Below, in pieces: positions 8,301 to 15,460 of a stretch of 39,662 nt of DNA. The notes beneath the pieces were generated by a model. It saw only the letters and a list, made by a program, of their open reading frames with translations. It had not been told where the DNA came from and did no database searches. The stretch is from Candidatus Poseidoniaceae archaeon (GTDB lineage Archaea > Thermoplasmatota > Poseidoniia > Poseidoniales > Poseidoniaceae): the NCBI GenBank assembly GCA_028356125.1, contig JAOMTZ010000018.1, positions 1-39,662 on the forward strand. Reading direction: 5' to 3'. The number at the start of each line of letters is the position of its first letter. Positions within the stretch are counted from its first letter, which is position 1. Position numbers and translations under genes: made by a program.

Positions 8301-10299
8301 GAAAGCCCAATTCACACATATTCACGACTCGGTTGGAGTTGTAAAGCACAGAGTATTGCTAGAAGGAAACGGAGTAGAAGCTCAATATTCTGAATTAAGA
8401 TTCACAGTAATCGTAGATGAATACGAGATGGGCTCTAAGACAGGATTAACAATCTCTGAAGGAGAGTCTGTTATCGGATTCGTTGGAATTCCGGGCGGTG
8501 TAGAGGGTGAAGATGGTGGCGGATTATTATTCTCTACAATAGATGGAGAACTACATGCTAGAACTCTAACATCTGGATTTGGAATGCCGGGAGATACCAT
8601 CATTGAAAGAAATTGGGCTGGCGAGTTTGCATTTGTACTCAGAGAAGACAACAGAGTACATCTTGCATGGACTAAGAGATTTGATGATCAACAAGGTTAC
8701 ACCATGGCCGATATAGGAATGGCAAGTATTGGATTACTAGGTGATATGTCAACATCGACTTCCCACCTTACACCTCTCAAACAATCTGAAGGTAATTACT
8801 GGGGTCTTGACCTGTCTGTAAGAGGAGATGAGATTGTATTAGCTGGTTACCATCGAGATAAATCTACAGGAGGATCGTGGAATGACATCACCAATATCTT
8901 CATGATTCACAGTGATGATGCTAAGTCATCTAATGGATGGACAACTAGAATGAATGTATTGACAGATGTCGACATTAAGTCACAAGATGGAGATTCTATC
9001 GCTGTGGCTATCGGACAGGATGATATCCACATACTGTATCAATCGATGAGAGATGACGTGACTGGAATTGAAAGAGTTGGTCTTTTCTATGCTCACGGCG
9101 TAATTTCTCAAACCCCGTTTAATTTCCAAGCGTCAGCAGGTGATGATGCTAGTATTCCTGAAATGCTAGTCGTAGAAGACGGAGATGACGACATACTTGT
9201 CGCTGCATGGATTGAAGGAAATGGTCGTTCATCGGAAATTATTAGTGTTGTACAAAACACAATTTGGTCAATTGATGAAGTTCAGAATATCTCTTCACCA
9301 GGTGCTACAAATATTATTATGATGCGAACCACCGATGAAGACATCAAGATTTATCATGATGAAATTGGGGTATTGGGTCCAGTCACAAGATATGGTATGT
9401 ACACTCTGGGTGATGACAAAATCGGTCTCTCAAACCTGATAGCAGAAGGTCATGTTATTGGAGCAGGCTCCATAGGTGACGACTCGATTGTAATCATGAC
9501 TTCACCATCTGGCCAAATTAGTGCAAAGAAAGTGGCCTGCATCTGTCAGGGTGGCGATGATGGCGAAGAGCGGGGAATTCTGGAGTACCTACTAATTCCT
9601 CTACCGGGAGATACTCAAGAAGAGAAGTTGACGTCTCTTGCCATGGTAGGTGGTTTCCTAATCGTGTTATTTGGTTCAGTACTAGTTATTCTCAAGCGCT
9701 CACATCGGCAAGAAGATGAGATCGAAGTGTCTGCAGAAAGTGGAGACCTGGAATTACTTATTGAGACAGAAGAGGACGATGGAGCACTAATTGCAATTAA
9801 TACAGATGGCTCTGATGAGTTGGTGATAAGTATCAGCCAACCAAAGGTCGTTCTAGACGATGAATTGGAATACGAAACTCCAGATTTATCATCTGAATTA
9901 GAAGCTAAGGTTGAAGCCGGAATTGCTTCTAAGAGGTTAGAACGCAGAATGAAGAGGAAAGGGGACAGAGAAGCGAAGGAGAAATTCGATGAGATTTCCA
10001 AGAATCTACCTCCGATTCCTCTACCTGGTACGATTAACGATAAGCCACTGCCAATTCTTGTAGATTTACCTCCTTTACCTATGCCGCCAGCCCCTGGTGA
10101 ATTACCACTACCCGAATTAGGCAAATTGCCTCCATTACCACTTCCAACATCTGGTAAGTTACCACCTCTACCATTGCCGGCTATGCCTGCTCCAGAGAGA
10201 AAAGTCACTTGTGGCTCATGTGGGGCAGGAATTACTGTCAAAGATATGACCTTGAGAAAGATGGCTTGTCCAATCTGTTCTGAGATCATTGAGATGTGA
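5383..10299 (+). CDS. Giant membrane-anchored subtilisin-like (S8) serine protease with cytosolic proline-rich and zinc-ribbon tail
   Basis: The protein has 1638 aa. ATG 5383 is preferred over GTG 5347 because it places a signal peptide (MRDVKALLLVMVFLIADL) at the N-terminus. Residues about 75-165 resemble an I9-type inhibitory propeptide. The S8 domain follows: Asp205 in VLDSGVD, His262 in GHGTHVAG, oxyanion Asn376 in AAGND and Ser472 in GTSMATP. A long extracellular stalk of Ig-like and CARDB-like beta domains runs to about residue 1410. One TM helix lies at about 1419-1438. The cytosolic part is acidic, then basic (ERRMKRKGDREAK), then proline-rich with repeated KLPPLPLP. It ends in a zinc ribbon with CGSC and CPIC. 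The protease probably degrades or processes extracellular protein at the cell surface. The Pro and zinc-ribbon tail is unusual and suggests a cytosolic partner. The stop overlaps the region just before glmS. Confidence 0.9.
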   Translation: MRDVKALLLVMVFLIADLSALASAEPVSTEEIEVEIEDRMPFRGERMASEDYGWWLSYGPDSNFDGMDDRLEKVIAGQESVSSTAILGADGRMTVAIVVDFAWHPGQDEIDELVAVLRSHGWEADGSWFQVMDSIDSIVVDHVPVSSLVEILALESVVVIEMQNIMDIHLESANPATRIMPSDVYSGTVYDRGYTGEGIVIAVLDSGVDNEHRSLNDFDDQDDEPDLDANSYDDQKWVGGYDATSQASNPDGSQDPDDGQGHGTHVAGIALGTGDSSAVHIGGAPGAFLVDVKVLTDSGGTNSQNSLNGIQWMINNKDTDWGNGAKGIDIGQMSFGSIGTPLNPDDTGDNGSGAESRLVNNATYDHGIACIVAAGNDGKQRIASPGSADGAITIGSADNSDTINRTDDFMASYSNSGPRDTDNDDDDWDELKPDITAYGSGIYSASAATGTSLPGTPRPEADNSYESKDGTSMATPLVSGVVALMLQANPDLTPVEIKDILRNSSEEKGGASESSVSERWNNEWGFGLLDASCAVDMALERSCTPLNGGGGGVILPPDNSTAEGVEIESLNNGTWFVAGDITRISGSVIANSGPWDDVDIRITQYYEDDDEVVLLDWTTAGGDIDSWYLDVLIKDEWFDLDETIVVIEANAMGDGDLVSSDVRWGYIGRMSVSFGSPSSGSVLSDTVTFTGTGQGVEPSNLMFRVDSGEWEEVHNFDETDNYTQDWSFTWNSNEVGDGSHKVSIKLVNVSGAESDVVRRTFTIDNLPAAPELRFQGTVQIYDQDLPAESAVAGTILEVHFSVVNTGDADAIDLHLKLDAPGSESSTYPSEGKLPRVDQGETISVILWWWATEAGIHDVTIQIDPNAAMNDDQSDNYYTFSFEIEERPVEPTLRFPTSAITTSPSIPSPTVDEDSPNPYTITVRVDNMGQTDATNVKMSLSTWDDDCTANTCWVPGDTRTISIIPGSTSSSGNGKAQFTHIHDSVGVVKHRVLLEGNGVEAQYSELRFTVIVDEYEMGSKTGLTISEGESVIGFVGIPGGVEGEDGGGLLFSTIDGELHARTLTSGFGMPGDTIIERNWAGEFAFVLREDNRVHLAWTKRFDDQQGYTMADIGMASIGLLGDMSTSTSHLTPLKQSEGNYWGLDLSVRGDEIVLAGYHRDKSTGGSWNDITNIFMIHSDDAKSSNGWTTRMNVLTDVDIKSQDGDSIAVAIGQDDIHILYQSMRDDVTGIERVGLFYAHGVISQTPFNFQASAGDDASIPEMLVVEDGDDDILVAAWIEGNGRSSEIISVVQNTIWSIDEVQNISSPGATNIIMMRTTDEDIKIYHDEIGVLGPVTRYGMYTLGDDKIGLSNLIAEGHVIGAGSIGDDSIVIMTSPSGQISAKKVACICQGGDDGEERGILEYLLIPLPGDTQEEKLTSLAMVGGFLIVLFGSVLVILKRSHRQEDEIEVSAESGDLELLIETEEDDGALIAINTDGSDELVISISQPKVVLDDELEYETPDLSSELEAKVEAGIASKRLERRMKRKGDREAKEKFDEISKNLPPIPLPGTINDKPLPILVDLPPLPMPPAPGELPLPELGKLPPLPLPTSGKLPPLPLPAMPAPERKVTCGSCGAGITVKDMTLRKMACPICSEIIEM

Positions 10300-10304
10300 T
10301 TACG

Positions 10305-12125
10305 ATGTGTGGTATTTTTGGTTTCATTGGAGATAGGTCTGCAGCACCTTTGCTTGTCGAAGGTTTACGCCGATTAGAATATCGTGGTTACGATTCTACA
10401 GGTCTAGTAGTCAAAAACGGCTCATTACAAATGTACAAAAAAGTAGGTAAGGTTACAGAGTTATCCAAAATTCTACCAAATCATATCGAAGGAGATACAG
10501 GTATCGCTCACACTAGATGGGCAACGCATGGTTCGGTAACAGATACAAATGCCCACCCACATCTAAATCGTGATGAGTCGATCGCAGTAGTTCATAATGG
10601 TATAATAGAAAACTTCCGCAGTCTGAAGGAGAGATTGGAAGCCAGAGGTATGCCTCTAGTTTCAGAAACAGACTCTGAAGTTCTTGTACACATGATCACT
10701 ATAGGTCTCGAATCAGGTCAAGAACCATTAGAAGCTGTAAGGCAAACACTGAACCGAGTAACTGGAACTTGGGGCCTTTGTGTTTTATTCAAGGAGCACG
10801 ACCTCATAGTTTGTGCTAGAAATGGTTCTCCTTTGATCATTGGACAAGGGGATGGAGAATCATTTGTTTCATCAGACCCACACGCTTTATCGCACCATAC
10901 TCAGAATATGTTCATTTTAGAAGATGGCGATATGGCTATATTAACCAGAAATGGAATCGAAATATCGAAACTTGACGGAGGAAGTTCGTCTACTAGTTTG
11001 ACAGTCTTAGAAGATGAATGGGGCGAGGCAGACATGGCCGGTTACCCTCATTACATGCTGAAAGAAATCCACGAACAACCTGAAGCATTACGAAGATGCA
11101 TAAGCGGTAGATTGGATAAAGCAAACGGAAGTGCAAGATTGGGTGGACTAAAACTAGAACCAGTTCGATTGAGAAATGCACCACTAGTCCGCTTAATTGG
11201 ATGTGGTACTGCATTGAATGCTTGCAAAATTGGGCAATTGGCGATAGAAAGTTTGGCCAGGATTCCAGCAATTGCACACATTTCTAGTGAATTTAGATAC
11301 AATGAGCACGTAATCAATCCCAATGCAATACATTTCGCTGTATCACAATCTGGTGAAACTGCAGATACTCTTTCCGCTGTCAAGGAAATTCAACTCAAAG
11401 GTGGCGAAGTTCACGGTATAATCAATGTTGTAGGGTCTACCATTGCTAGATTATGTGCCCAAGGAGTATACATTCATAGCGGACCAGAACAAGCAGTAGC
11501 GTCAACCAAAGCATTCACCAATATGGTGGCATCTTTGTTGTTATTCGCTATAAGAATTGGAAGAACCCGTTCTTTCTCTAGGGAAAGAGGCAGAAACATC
11601 ATAGAGAATTTTGAGGAGATTCCTAAATTAATGGAGTCTTATCTTTCCAATCCAGGACCTATTGATGAAGCGGTGGAATTGGTAAAGAATGCCAAGAGTG
11701 TGATGTATCTTGGTAGAGGACTTTCTGCTCCTGTTGCTAGTGAAGGCGCTCTAAAAATGCTTGAATTAGCTTACATTCCATGCCTCGCCTATCCTGCAGG
11801 AGAAATGAAACACGGCCCAATTGCTTTACTTGAAGAGGGAAGTCCAGTCGTTGTAATTGCTCCTAATGACAAACACAGAGAGAAGACAATAGCTTCAATG
11901 CATGAATGTAAAGCAAGAGGTGCTAAGATAATTCTAATTCATGAAGAGGGAGACATCATTTCTGACGAGGCAGATGTCGCAATATCAATTCCTTCTTGTG
12001 ATTCTCTTCTTTCCCCTCTTCTTTCGGTCTTGCCTACACAACTGATAGCGTACAAGACGGCGCTTGCTTTGGGATGTGACGTAGATAGGCCACGTAATCT
12101 AGCAAAATCAGTAACAGTCGAATAA
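10305..12125 (+). CDS. glmS: Glutamine--fructose-6-phosphate aminotransferase (isomerising), GlmS
   Basis: The protein has 606 aa and makes glucosamine-6-phosphate from fructose-6-P and glutamine, the entry to amino-sugar synthesis. The start must be the ATG at 10305. Removal of Met exposes Cys2 of MCGIFGF as the N-terminal nucleophile of the glutaminase domain. The upstream in-frame GTG at 10296 would bury it. The glutaminase half shows RWATHG and HNGIIEN. Two SIS domains follow, with SQSGETADT in the first and YLGRG and PAGEMKHGPIAL in the second. The C-terminal DRPRNLAKSVTVE is the typical GlmS ending. Full length for the family. The start lies 5 bp after the subtilisin stop, so the two may share a transcript. 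The gene meets the KaiC-like gene end to end with no gap. Confidence 0.96.
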   Translation: MCGIFGFIGDRSAAPLLVEGLRRLEYRGYDSTGLVVKNGSLQMYKKVGKVTELSKILPNHIEGDTGIAHTRWATHGSVTDTNAHPHLNRDESIAVVHNGIIENFRSLKERLEARGMPLVSETDSEVLVHMITIGLESGQEPLEAVRQTLNRVTGTWGLCVLFKEHDLIVCARNGSPLIIGQGDGESFVSSDPHALSHHTQNMFILEDGDMAILTRNGIEISKLDGGSSSTSLTVLEDEWGEADMAGYPHYMLKEIHEQPEALRRCISGRLDKANGSARLGGLKLEPVRLRNAPLVRLIGCGTALNACKIGQLAIESLARIPAIAHISSEFRYNEHVINPNAIHFAVSQSGETADTLSAVKEIQLKGGEVHGIINVVGSTIARLCAQGVYIHSGPEQAVASTKAFTNMVASLLLFAIRIGRTRSFSRERGRNIIENFEEIPKLMESYLSNPGPIDEAVELVKNAKSVMYLGRGLSAPVASEGALKMLELAYIPCLAYPAGEMKHGPIALLEEGSPVVVIAPNDKHREKTIASMHECKARGAKIILIHEEGDIISDEADVAISIPSCDSLLSPLLSVLPTQLIAYKTALALGCDVDRPRNLAKSVTVE

Positions 12126-12845
12126 TTACTGTATCGAGAATCTCTGGTCTGCAGAGTTCCATAGAATCGGAGAGTATCCTAATCTGTGATGAGTGTGACG
12201 CATTTTGATTACACCTATCTTTCGTGTAATGTCGTCTCCAACTCTGTCCATAGTCAGATGCATTACTCCGTCTGACAGGTAATCTTCTACGCCATACTCT
12301 CCGAATTGTTTGTGGTCTTCACCGGTCATTTCACAGATGAAGAAAGAAGTAAGCTCCAATCTTCGACATGCTTCGAATAAACGGAATATTTCATCACGAG
12401 GGTTTTCCATCTTAGTCAGTGTAAAGAATGCTCCTAGAGAGTCGAATACTAGTAATTCGAATCCAATAGATTGGCGGTAAGAAGTGAGTTGTTTGATCAA
12501 TTGGCCCATCCAATCTATACGGTTGCTCATGCCTTGTTCATCTAATTGTACGCGCAAATCGGATAAATCGATGATAGCGATGCGGTTACGAACTCGGGGG
12601 TCGTCAACGTTCATGCCCATATTGGACATGTGAGATCTGAGAGAATCCTTGCCCTGTTCTAATGTCACATAGATTCCACTTGTCTCACCGTACAGAACAG
12701 CGTTATACAATAGCGAAAATGTAACGGAAGATTTCATTGCACCGGACTGTCCAGCAACTATGCAAATGTGCCCCTGCGGTATACCACCTTGCATATTTTC
12801 ATCTAATCCTGCGATGTGTGTTGGAATCCTTTCTATGTCACTCAC
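12126..12845 (-). CDS. KaiC/RadA-like single-domain RecA-fold ATPase
   Basis: The protein has 239 aa. A KaiC-type opening (ITHIAGLDENMQGGIPQG-like) leads to Walker A GQSGAMKSS (32-40). A catalytic Glu follows in YVTLEQG (E63), and Walker B is LLVFDSL (131-137). The C-terminus has an IKMRHTHH segment, as in KaiC-like ATPases. Single-domain archaeal KaiC homologues are usually of unknown function, with suggested regulatory or signalling roles. The start is GTG at 12845; no better ATG is nearby. The gene is divergent from maf across 63 bp and converges with glmS with zero spacing. Met at the usual T/V position of the P-loop (GAMKSS) is slightly unusual. A FlaH-like role is less likely, since no archaellum genes are nearby. 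Confidence 0.75.
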   Translation of the reverse strand: MSDIERIPTHIAGLDENMQGGIPQGHICIVAGQSGAMKSSVTFSLLYNAVLYGETSGIYVTLEQGKDSLRSHMSNMGMNVDDPRVRNRIAIIDLSDLRVQLDEQGMSNRIDWMGQLIKQLTSYRQSIGFELLVFDSLGAFFTLTKMENPRDEIFRLFEACRRLELTSFFICEMTGEDHKQFGEYGVEDYLSDGVMHLTMDRVGDDITRKIGVIKMRHTHHRLGYSPILWNSADQRFSIQ

Positions 12846-12908
12846 GTCGTCTCACCGGTACGGTGTAACAGCGATGTTCTCTTCAAGGTGACCCCCGAAC
12901 GGCTTGAT
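12846..12908. other. Divergent intergenic region between the KaiC-like gene and maf
   Basis: The 63-bp spacer must contain both promoters. It holds a small inverted repeat, CACCG-gta-CGGTG (12853-12865). No convincing TATA box is visible on either strand. Confidence 0.3.
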
Positions 12909-13460
12909 ATGGGAATCTGGTTAGCGAGTGGTTCTGAGAGGCGCGCTCAGATTCTCCGAGATAGGTACGGGGCCGTTCACGTCGAGGCATTACCTGGTGT
13001 GGATGAGACTCCACCAACGGGGTCTGTATCATCACAAGTACTAGCGATCTGCCGCCGTAAGGCAGCAGCAGTTCCAAGCGGCCATGGTTTCAACGCAGTT
13101 TTGGTCGCCGATACTATGGTTGGGGACCCTGATGATATCAATGCAGCCATGGGTAAGGCTACTGATGAATCGGGTGCTTTGTCCATGCTGAAACGACTTT
13201 CTGGTCGGCGTCACCAAGTATGGACTGCTACAGGTATCCAAATTTGTGGAGATTGGACCTTTTTCGTAGAATTTGCAATTGTGGAAATAGATGAACTAAC
13301 TATTGAAGAAATTGGTAATCTAATAGAATCTGGTTCATGGATTGGTAAAGCAGGTTCGTATGATTTAGCAGGAGATATGGGTAATCATGCAAGATTGATT
13401 GAAGGTGATGAACTTGCAGTGCTCGGATTTGCGCCAAGTGCATTGATACTTCTCGATTAA
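12909..13460 (+). CDS. maf: Maf-family nucleoside triphosphate pyrophosphatase
   Basis: The protein has 183 aa from ATG 12909, which gives the family opening MGIWLASGSERR. Upstream extension of the frame to 12816 would run into the divergent ATPase gene and has no Maf-like sequence. Visible Maf features are LASGSERR (substrate-binding loop), the VADTMV acidic position (D68), KATDESGALSMLKRLSGR, and a GKAGSYDLAG segment near the end. Maf proteins hydrolyse non-canonical or modified nucleoside triphosphates such as dTTP, UTP or methylated NTPs to monophosphates. In some bacteria they inhibit septation. VADTMV stands where many Maf proteins have ADTVV. The stop overlaps the opposing gene's stop in a TTAA. 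Confidence 0.83.
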   Translation: MGIWLASGSERRAQILRDRYGAVHVEALPGVDETPPTGSVSSQVLAICRRKAAAVPSGHGFNAVLVADTMVGDPDDINAAMGKATDESGALSMLKRLSGRRHQVWTATGIQICGDWTFFVEFAIVEIDELTIEEIGNLIESGSWIGKAGSYDLAGDMGNHARLIEGDELAVLGFAPSALILLD

Positions 13461-14776
13461 TCATCGGTTGTAAATCCAGGACCTTGTCCTGGATGTTTCA
13501 GGTATTGGTCATAAAACATGGGGGTTTTGTGCCAGTTATCTAAACTAAACATTACTTCTTTTATCCAATGCAGTAATATTAGAACATATGATACAGCATA
13601 CACGCCGATTCCAATTCTAGGATATTGAATAATAGATTCACCAGTATACCAACTGTTCATCATTGAATATGTTGTAATTATGCTACCTACATTTAGTGAC
13701 ATAAATATTAGCCAAGTTGTTTTTCTTCTATGGAGTGACAACCTTTTGTGGTCATCATGGAGGTAACTTGCAAAGCCCCACAGTGCCTGCATTGCAAATC
13801 CAAAAATTAAGATCCATCTGTAAAAAGACATCATGCCTTCCGTCGTCATAACCAAACCCATTTTTTCTAAGTAGGCGGATATACCGATAACAGGCAGCCA
13901 AAATAAAGATGCTAAAACCATCTTACTGTGAGGCTGACTGTCAACTATTTGGTCGATTATTTTCTTAGGATTCAGTGCAATGAAAATGAACAGATATGGA
14001 AACATTGCTAGTGATGCAGAGACTCTTTTTGAGATGTCTCCGTTTTCATATAAAGGAACTGAGATAATCGAGACGAGCATCAATATTAGCAACGTGGCAA
14101 ATATTTTTCCGAGATTATCTGAATCGATCAACTGCCAGTCCAATCGCCTGTTAAAGTGGGAAATAATCGTTGAAATAACTGCTAGTGGGATGAATAGGTC
14201 GAATATGACGGCTTCTGACAAATAAATCGAGGTTTCATTGTCACGAGCAACCCAAGACACCAGTGTAATCAGCCCTAAAATTGGTAAAATCATTCCAATA
14301 GCGTACGAAAAAGGACCTAATCTTCGTGAATCAACACTTCGACTTTTGAAGATCTTCAATGCAGGTGAGCCAAGTATAAACAGTGATGTCGCAAGGAGGG
14401 TAATCCCAACCGTCGCCATCGAGTAGAATATGTCTTCATCTCCAATCATTATTCCCAACATAATAGATAGTTGGCCCAACATATTCATTCCAACATAACT
14501 TCGCATCAAGCTCTTATCGAATATTTTTACATCGTATATCAGTGGAAGTATACTGAATCCGAGACCACAAATAATACACATCATCCATCCAAGTCCAAGT
14601 TGAATTTTTAAAGCGTGACGAATATGTTCTGGATTTGAAGTCAGGAATTCATTTCCATTCGTGCCAACCCAAATCGCAGTTATTATGAAACAAATCTGCA
14701 TTATTACGGCGGCAAGAATTAGGTCAACATATGAACCTGCAGCCAGATATTGAGCACTCGTACGCTCATCATCCAT
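13457..14776 (-). CDS. Multi-pass membrane protein of unknown function (about 12 TM helices)
   Basis: The protein has 439 aa from the ATG at 14776 (an in-frame TTG lies two codons upstream). About twelve hydrophobic helices span almost the whole length. The segment HALKIQLGLGWMMCIICGLGF followed by LPLIYDV recalls the His-bearing helix of heme-copper-oxidase-subunit-I-like membrane proteins such as the NnrS type. The paired histidines of a true oxidase are not seen, so this is only a fold guess. A putative leaderless promoter and a 15-bp palindrome lie just before the start, so the gene has its own regulated promoter. It is not merely a tail of the SepF operon, which ends 50 bp upstream. It converges with maf, and the stops overlap by 4 bp. 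Confidence 0.6.
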   Translation of the reverse strand: MDDERTSAQYLAAGSYVDLILAAVIMQICFIITAIWVGTNGNEFLTSNPEHIRHALKIQLGLGWMMCIICGLGFSILPLIYDVKIFDKSLMRSYVGMNMLGQLSIMLGIMIGDEDIFYSMATVGITLLATSLFILGSPALKIFKSRSVDSRRLGPFSYAIGMILPILGLITLVSWVARDNETSIYLSEAVIFDLFIPLAVISTIISHFNRRLDWQLIDSDNLGKIFATLLILMLVSIISVPLYENGDISKRVSASLAMFPYLFIFIALNPKKIIDQIVDSQPHSKMVLASLFWLPVIGISAYLEKMGLVMTTEGMMSFYRWILIFGFAMQALWGFASYLHDDHKRLSLHRRKTTWLIFMSLNVGSIITTYSMMNSWYTGESIIQYPRIGIGVYAVSYVLILLHWIKEVMFSLDNWHKTPMFYDQYLKHPGQGPGFTTDD

Positions 14777-14781
14777 TGGCA

Positions 14782-14796
14782 AGAACGAATCGTTCT
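14782..14796. promoter_or_regulatory. Perfect 15-bp palindromic operator candidate
   Basis: AGAACGA and TCGTTCT flank a single central base. The site lies between the candidate TATA box (14798-14806) and the ATG at 14776, covering the expected transcription start region. A dimeric repressor bound here would block the promoter of the membrane-protein gene. It would also form a short hairpin in any longer transcript. Confidence 0.5.
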
Positions 14797-14797
14797 A

Positions 14798-14806
14798 GGA
14801 TATAAT
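14798..14806 (-). promoter_or_regulatory. TATA box of the 439-aa membrane protein gene
   Basis: On the minus strand the sequence reads AATTATATCC. Its centre lies about 27 nt before the ATG at 14776. That is the spacing expected if transcription begins at or next to the start codon (leaderless mRNA). Confidence 0.5.
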
Positions 14807-14826
14807 TGCTGAGTCTGCAATTTGCT

Positions 14827-15447
14827 TTACATCAGCAATGGGACTAATCCCAGGTCATTCCTGCCCTGATCCATGGTAACATCTCTTCCTGGAACGAGTA
14901 GTAATTTATCAGCATCGTCAAGTGCGTATATGTCAATACCAAGTTCATCCCCCATTTGCTTGAGACTTCTTCGACATGCATTAGTCTGTGTATCCATATG
15001 AATTAGACCATTTAGGTCTACGATGATAGTATCTCCTCTGCGCATTCTATCCTCTATTTTTCTTAGAGGTAGACGATGCATTTTGTCTGGCTCAACATAT
15101 CTCAATGCCCTATCTGGGAAATCTGTAGACGTTGATGAATAGTTGGACAGGTCATGAAATGCCACTCCATCTGGTGTCACAGGGCCAGTCCATCCTTTGG
15201 GTAATGTCGATGAGTGTCGAATTGGCTTTGGTATTGGAATTGGCGCTGGTGCTGAGTTGACTGCCGGGACTTCAGTAGTTGTAATCTCAGGTGGTTGAGT
15301 AAGTGGCTCGTCATCAGGGCTAACAATCGTGAGTTGGTGTCCTGTTGCTTCGGTCTTTTTAGCCTTCTTTTTCCTGGATTTTTTCATTGCCTCAGGGGGA
15401 GGTGCTTCAGGGTCAGGGAAACCAAAGAATTGCCAAAGTGTACCCAT
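14827..15447 (-). CDS. sepF: Archaeal SepF-like cell-division protein with long linker
   Basis: The protein has 206 aa. The first ten residues, MGTLWQFFGF, form an amphipathic membrane-targeting segment as in SepF. A Lys-rich stretch (KKSRKKKAKK, 22-31) and a long Pro-rich linker follow. The core, about residues 120-187, is the SepF/DUF552 fold: LRKIEDRMRRGDTIIVDLNG, then a helix and YALDDADKLLLVP. SepF anchors FtsZ to the membrane in archaea lacking FtsA. No ftsZ lies in this window. The linker contains LPKGWTG (82-88), a partial match to the LPxxWT motif in the tails of both upstream surface proteins. The gene follows the 1183-aa protein gene by 13 bp, so it is probably cotranscribed with it. 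The N-terminal linker is much longer than in compact archaeal SepF proteins. Confidence 0.78.
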   Translation of the reverse strand: MGTLWQFFGFPDPEAPPPEAMKKSRKKKAKKTEATGHQLTIVSPDDEPLTQPPEITTTEVPAVNSAPAPIPIPKPIRHSSTLPKGWTGPVTPDGVAFHDLSNYSSTSTDFPDRALRYVEPDKMHRLPLRKIEDRMRRGDTIIVDLNGLIHMDTQTNACRRSLKQMGDELGIDIYALDDADKLLLVPGRDVTMDQGRNDLGLVPLLM

Positions 15448-15460
15448 TATGTTTCACTGC

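Noticed and set aside
9615-10289. A 224-codon open frame on the minus strand opposite the subtilisin tail
   Set aside because: It is rich in Ser, Gly and Asn as expected from the complement of a Pro- and Asp-rich sequence. The plus-strand frame has clear motifs through the same region.
10296-10304. GTG at 10296 as the glmS start
   Set aside because: GlmS requires Cys directly after the initiator Met as its nucleophile, which only ATG 10305 provides.
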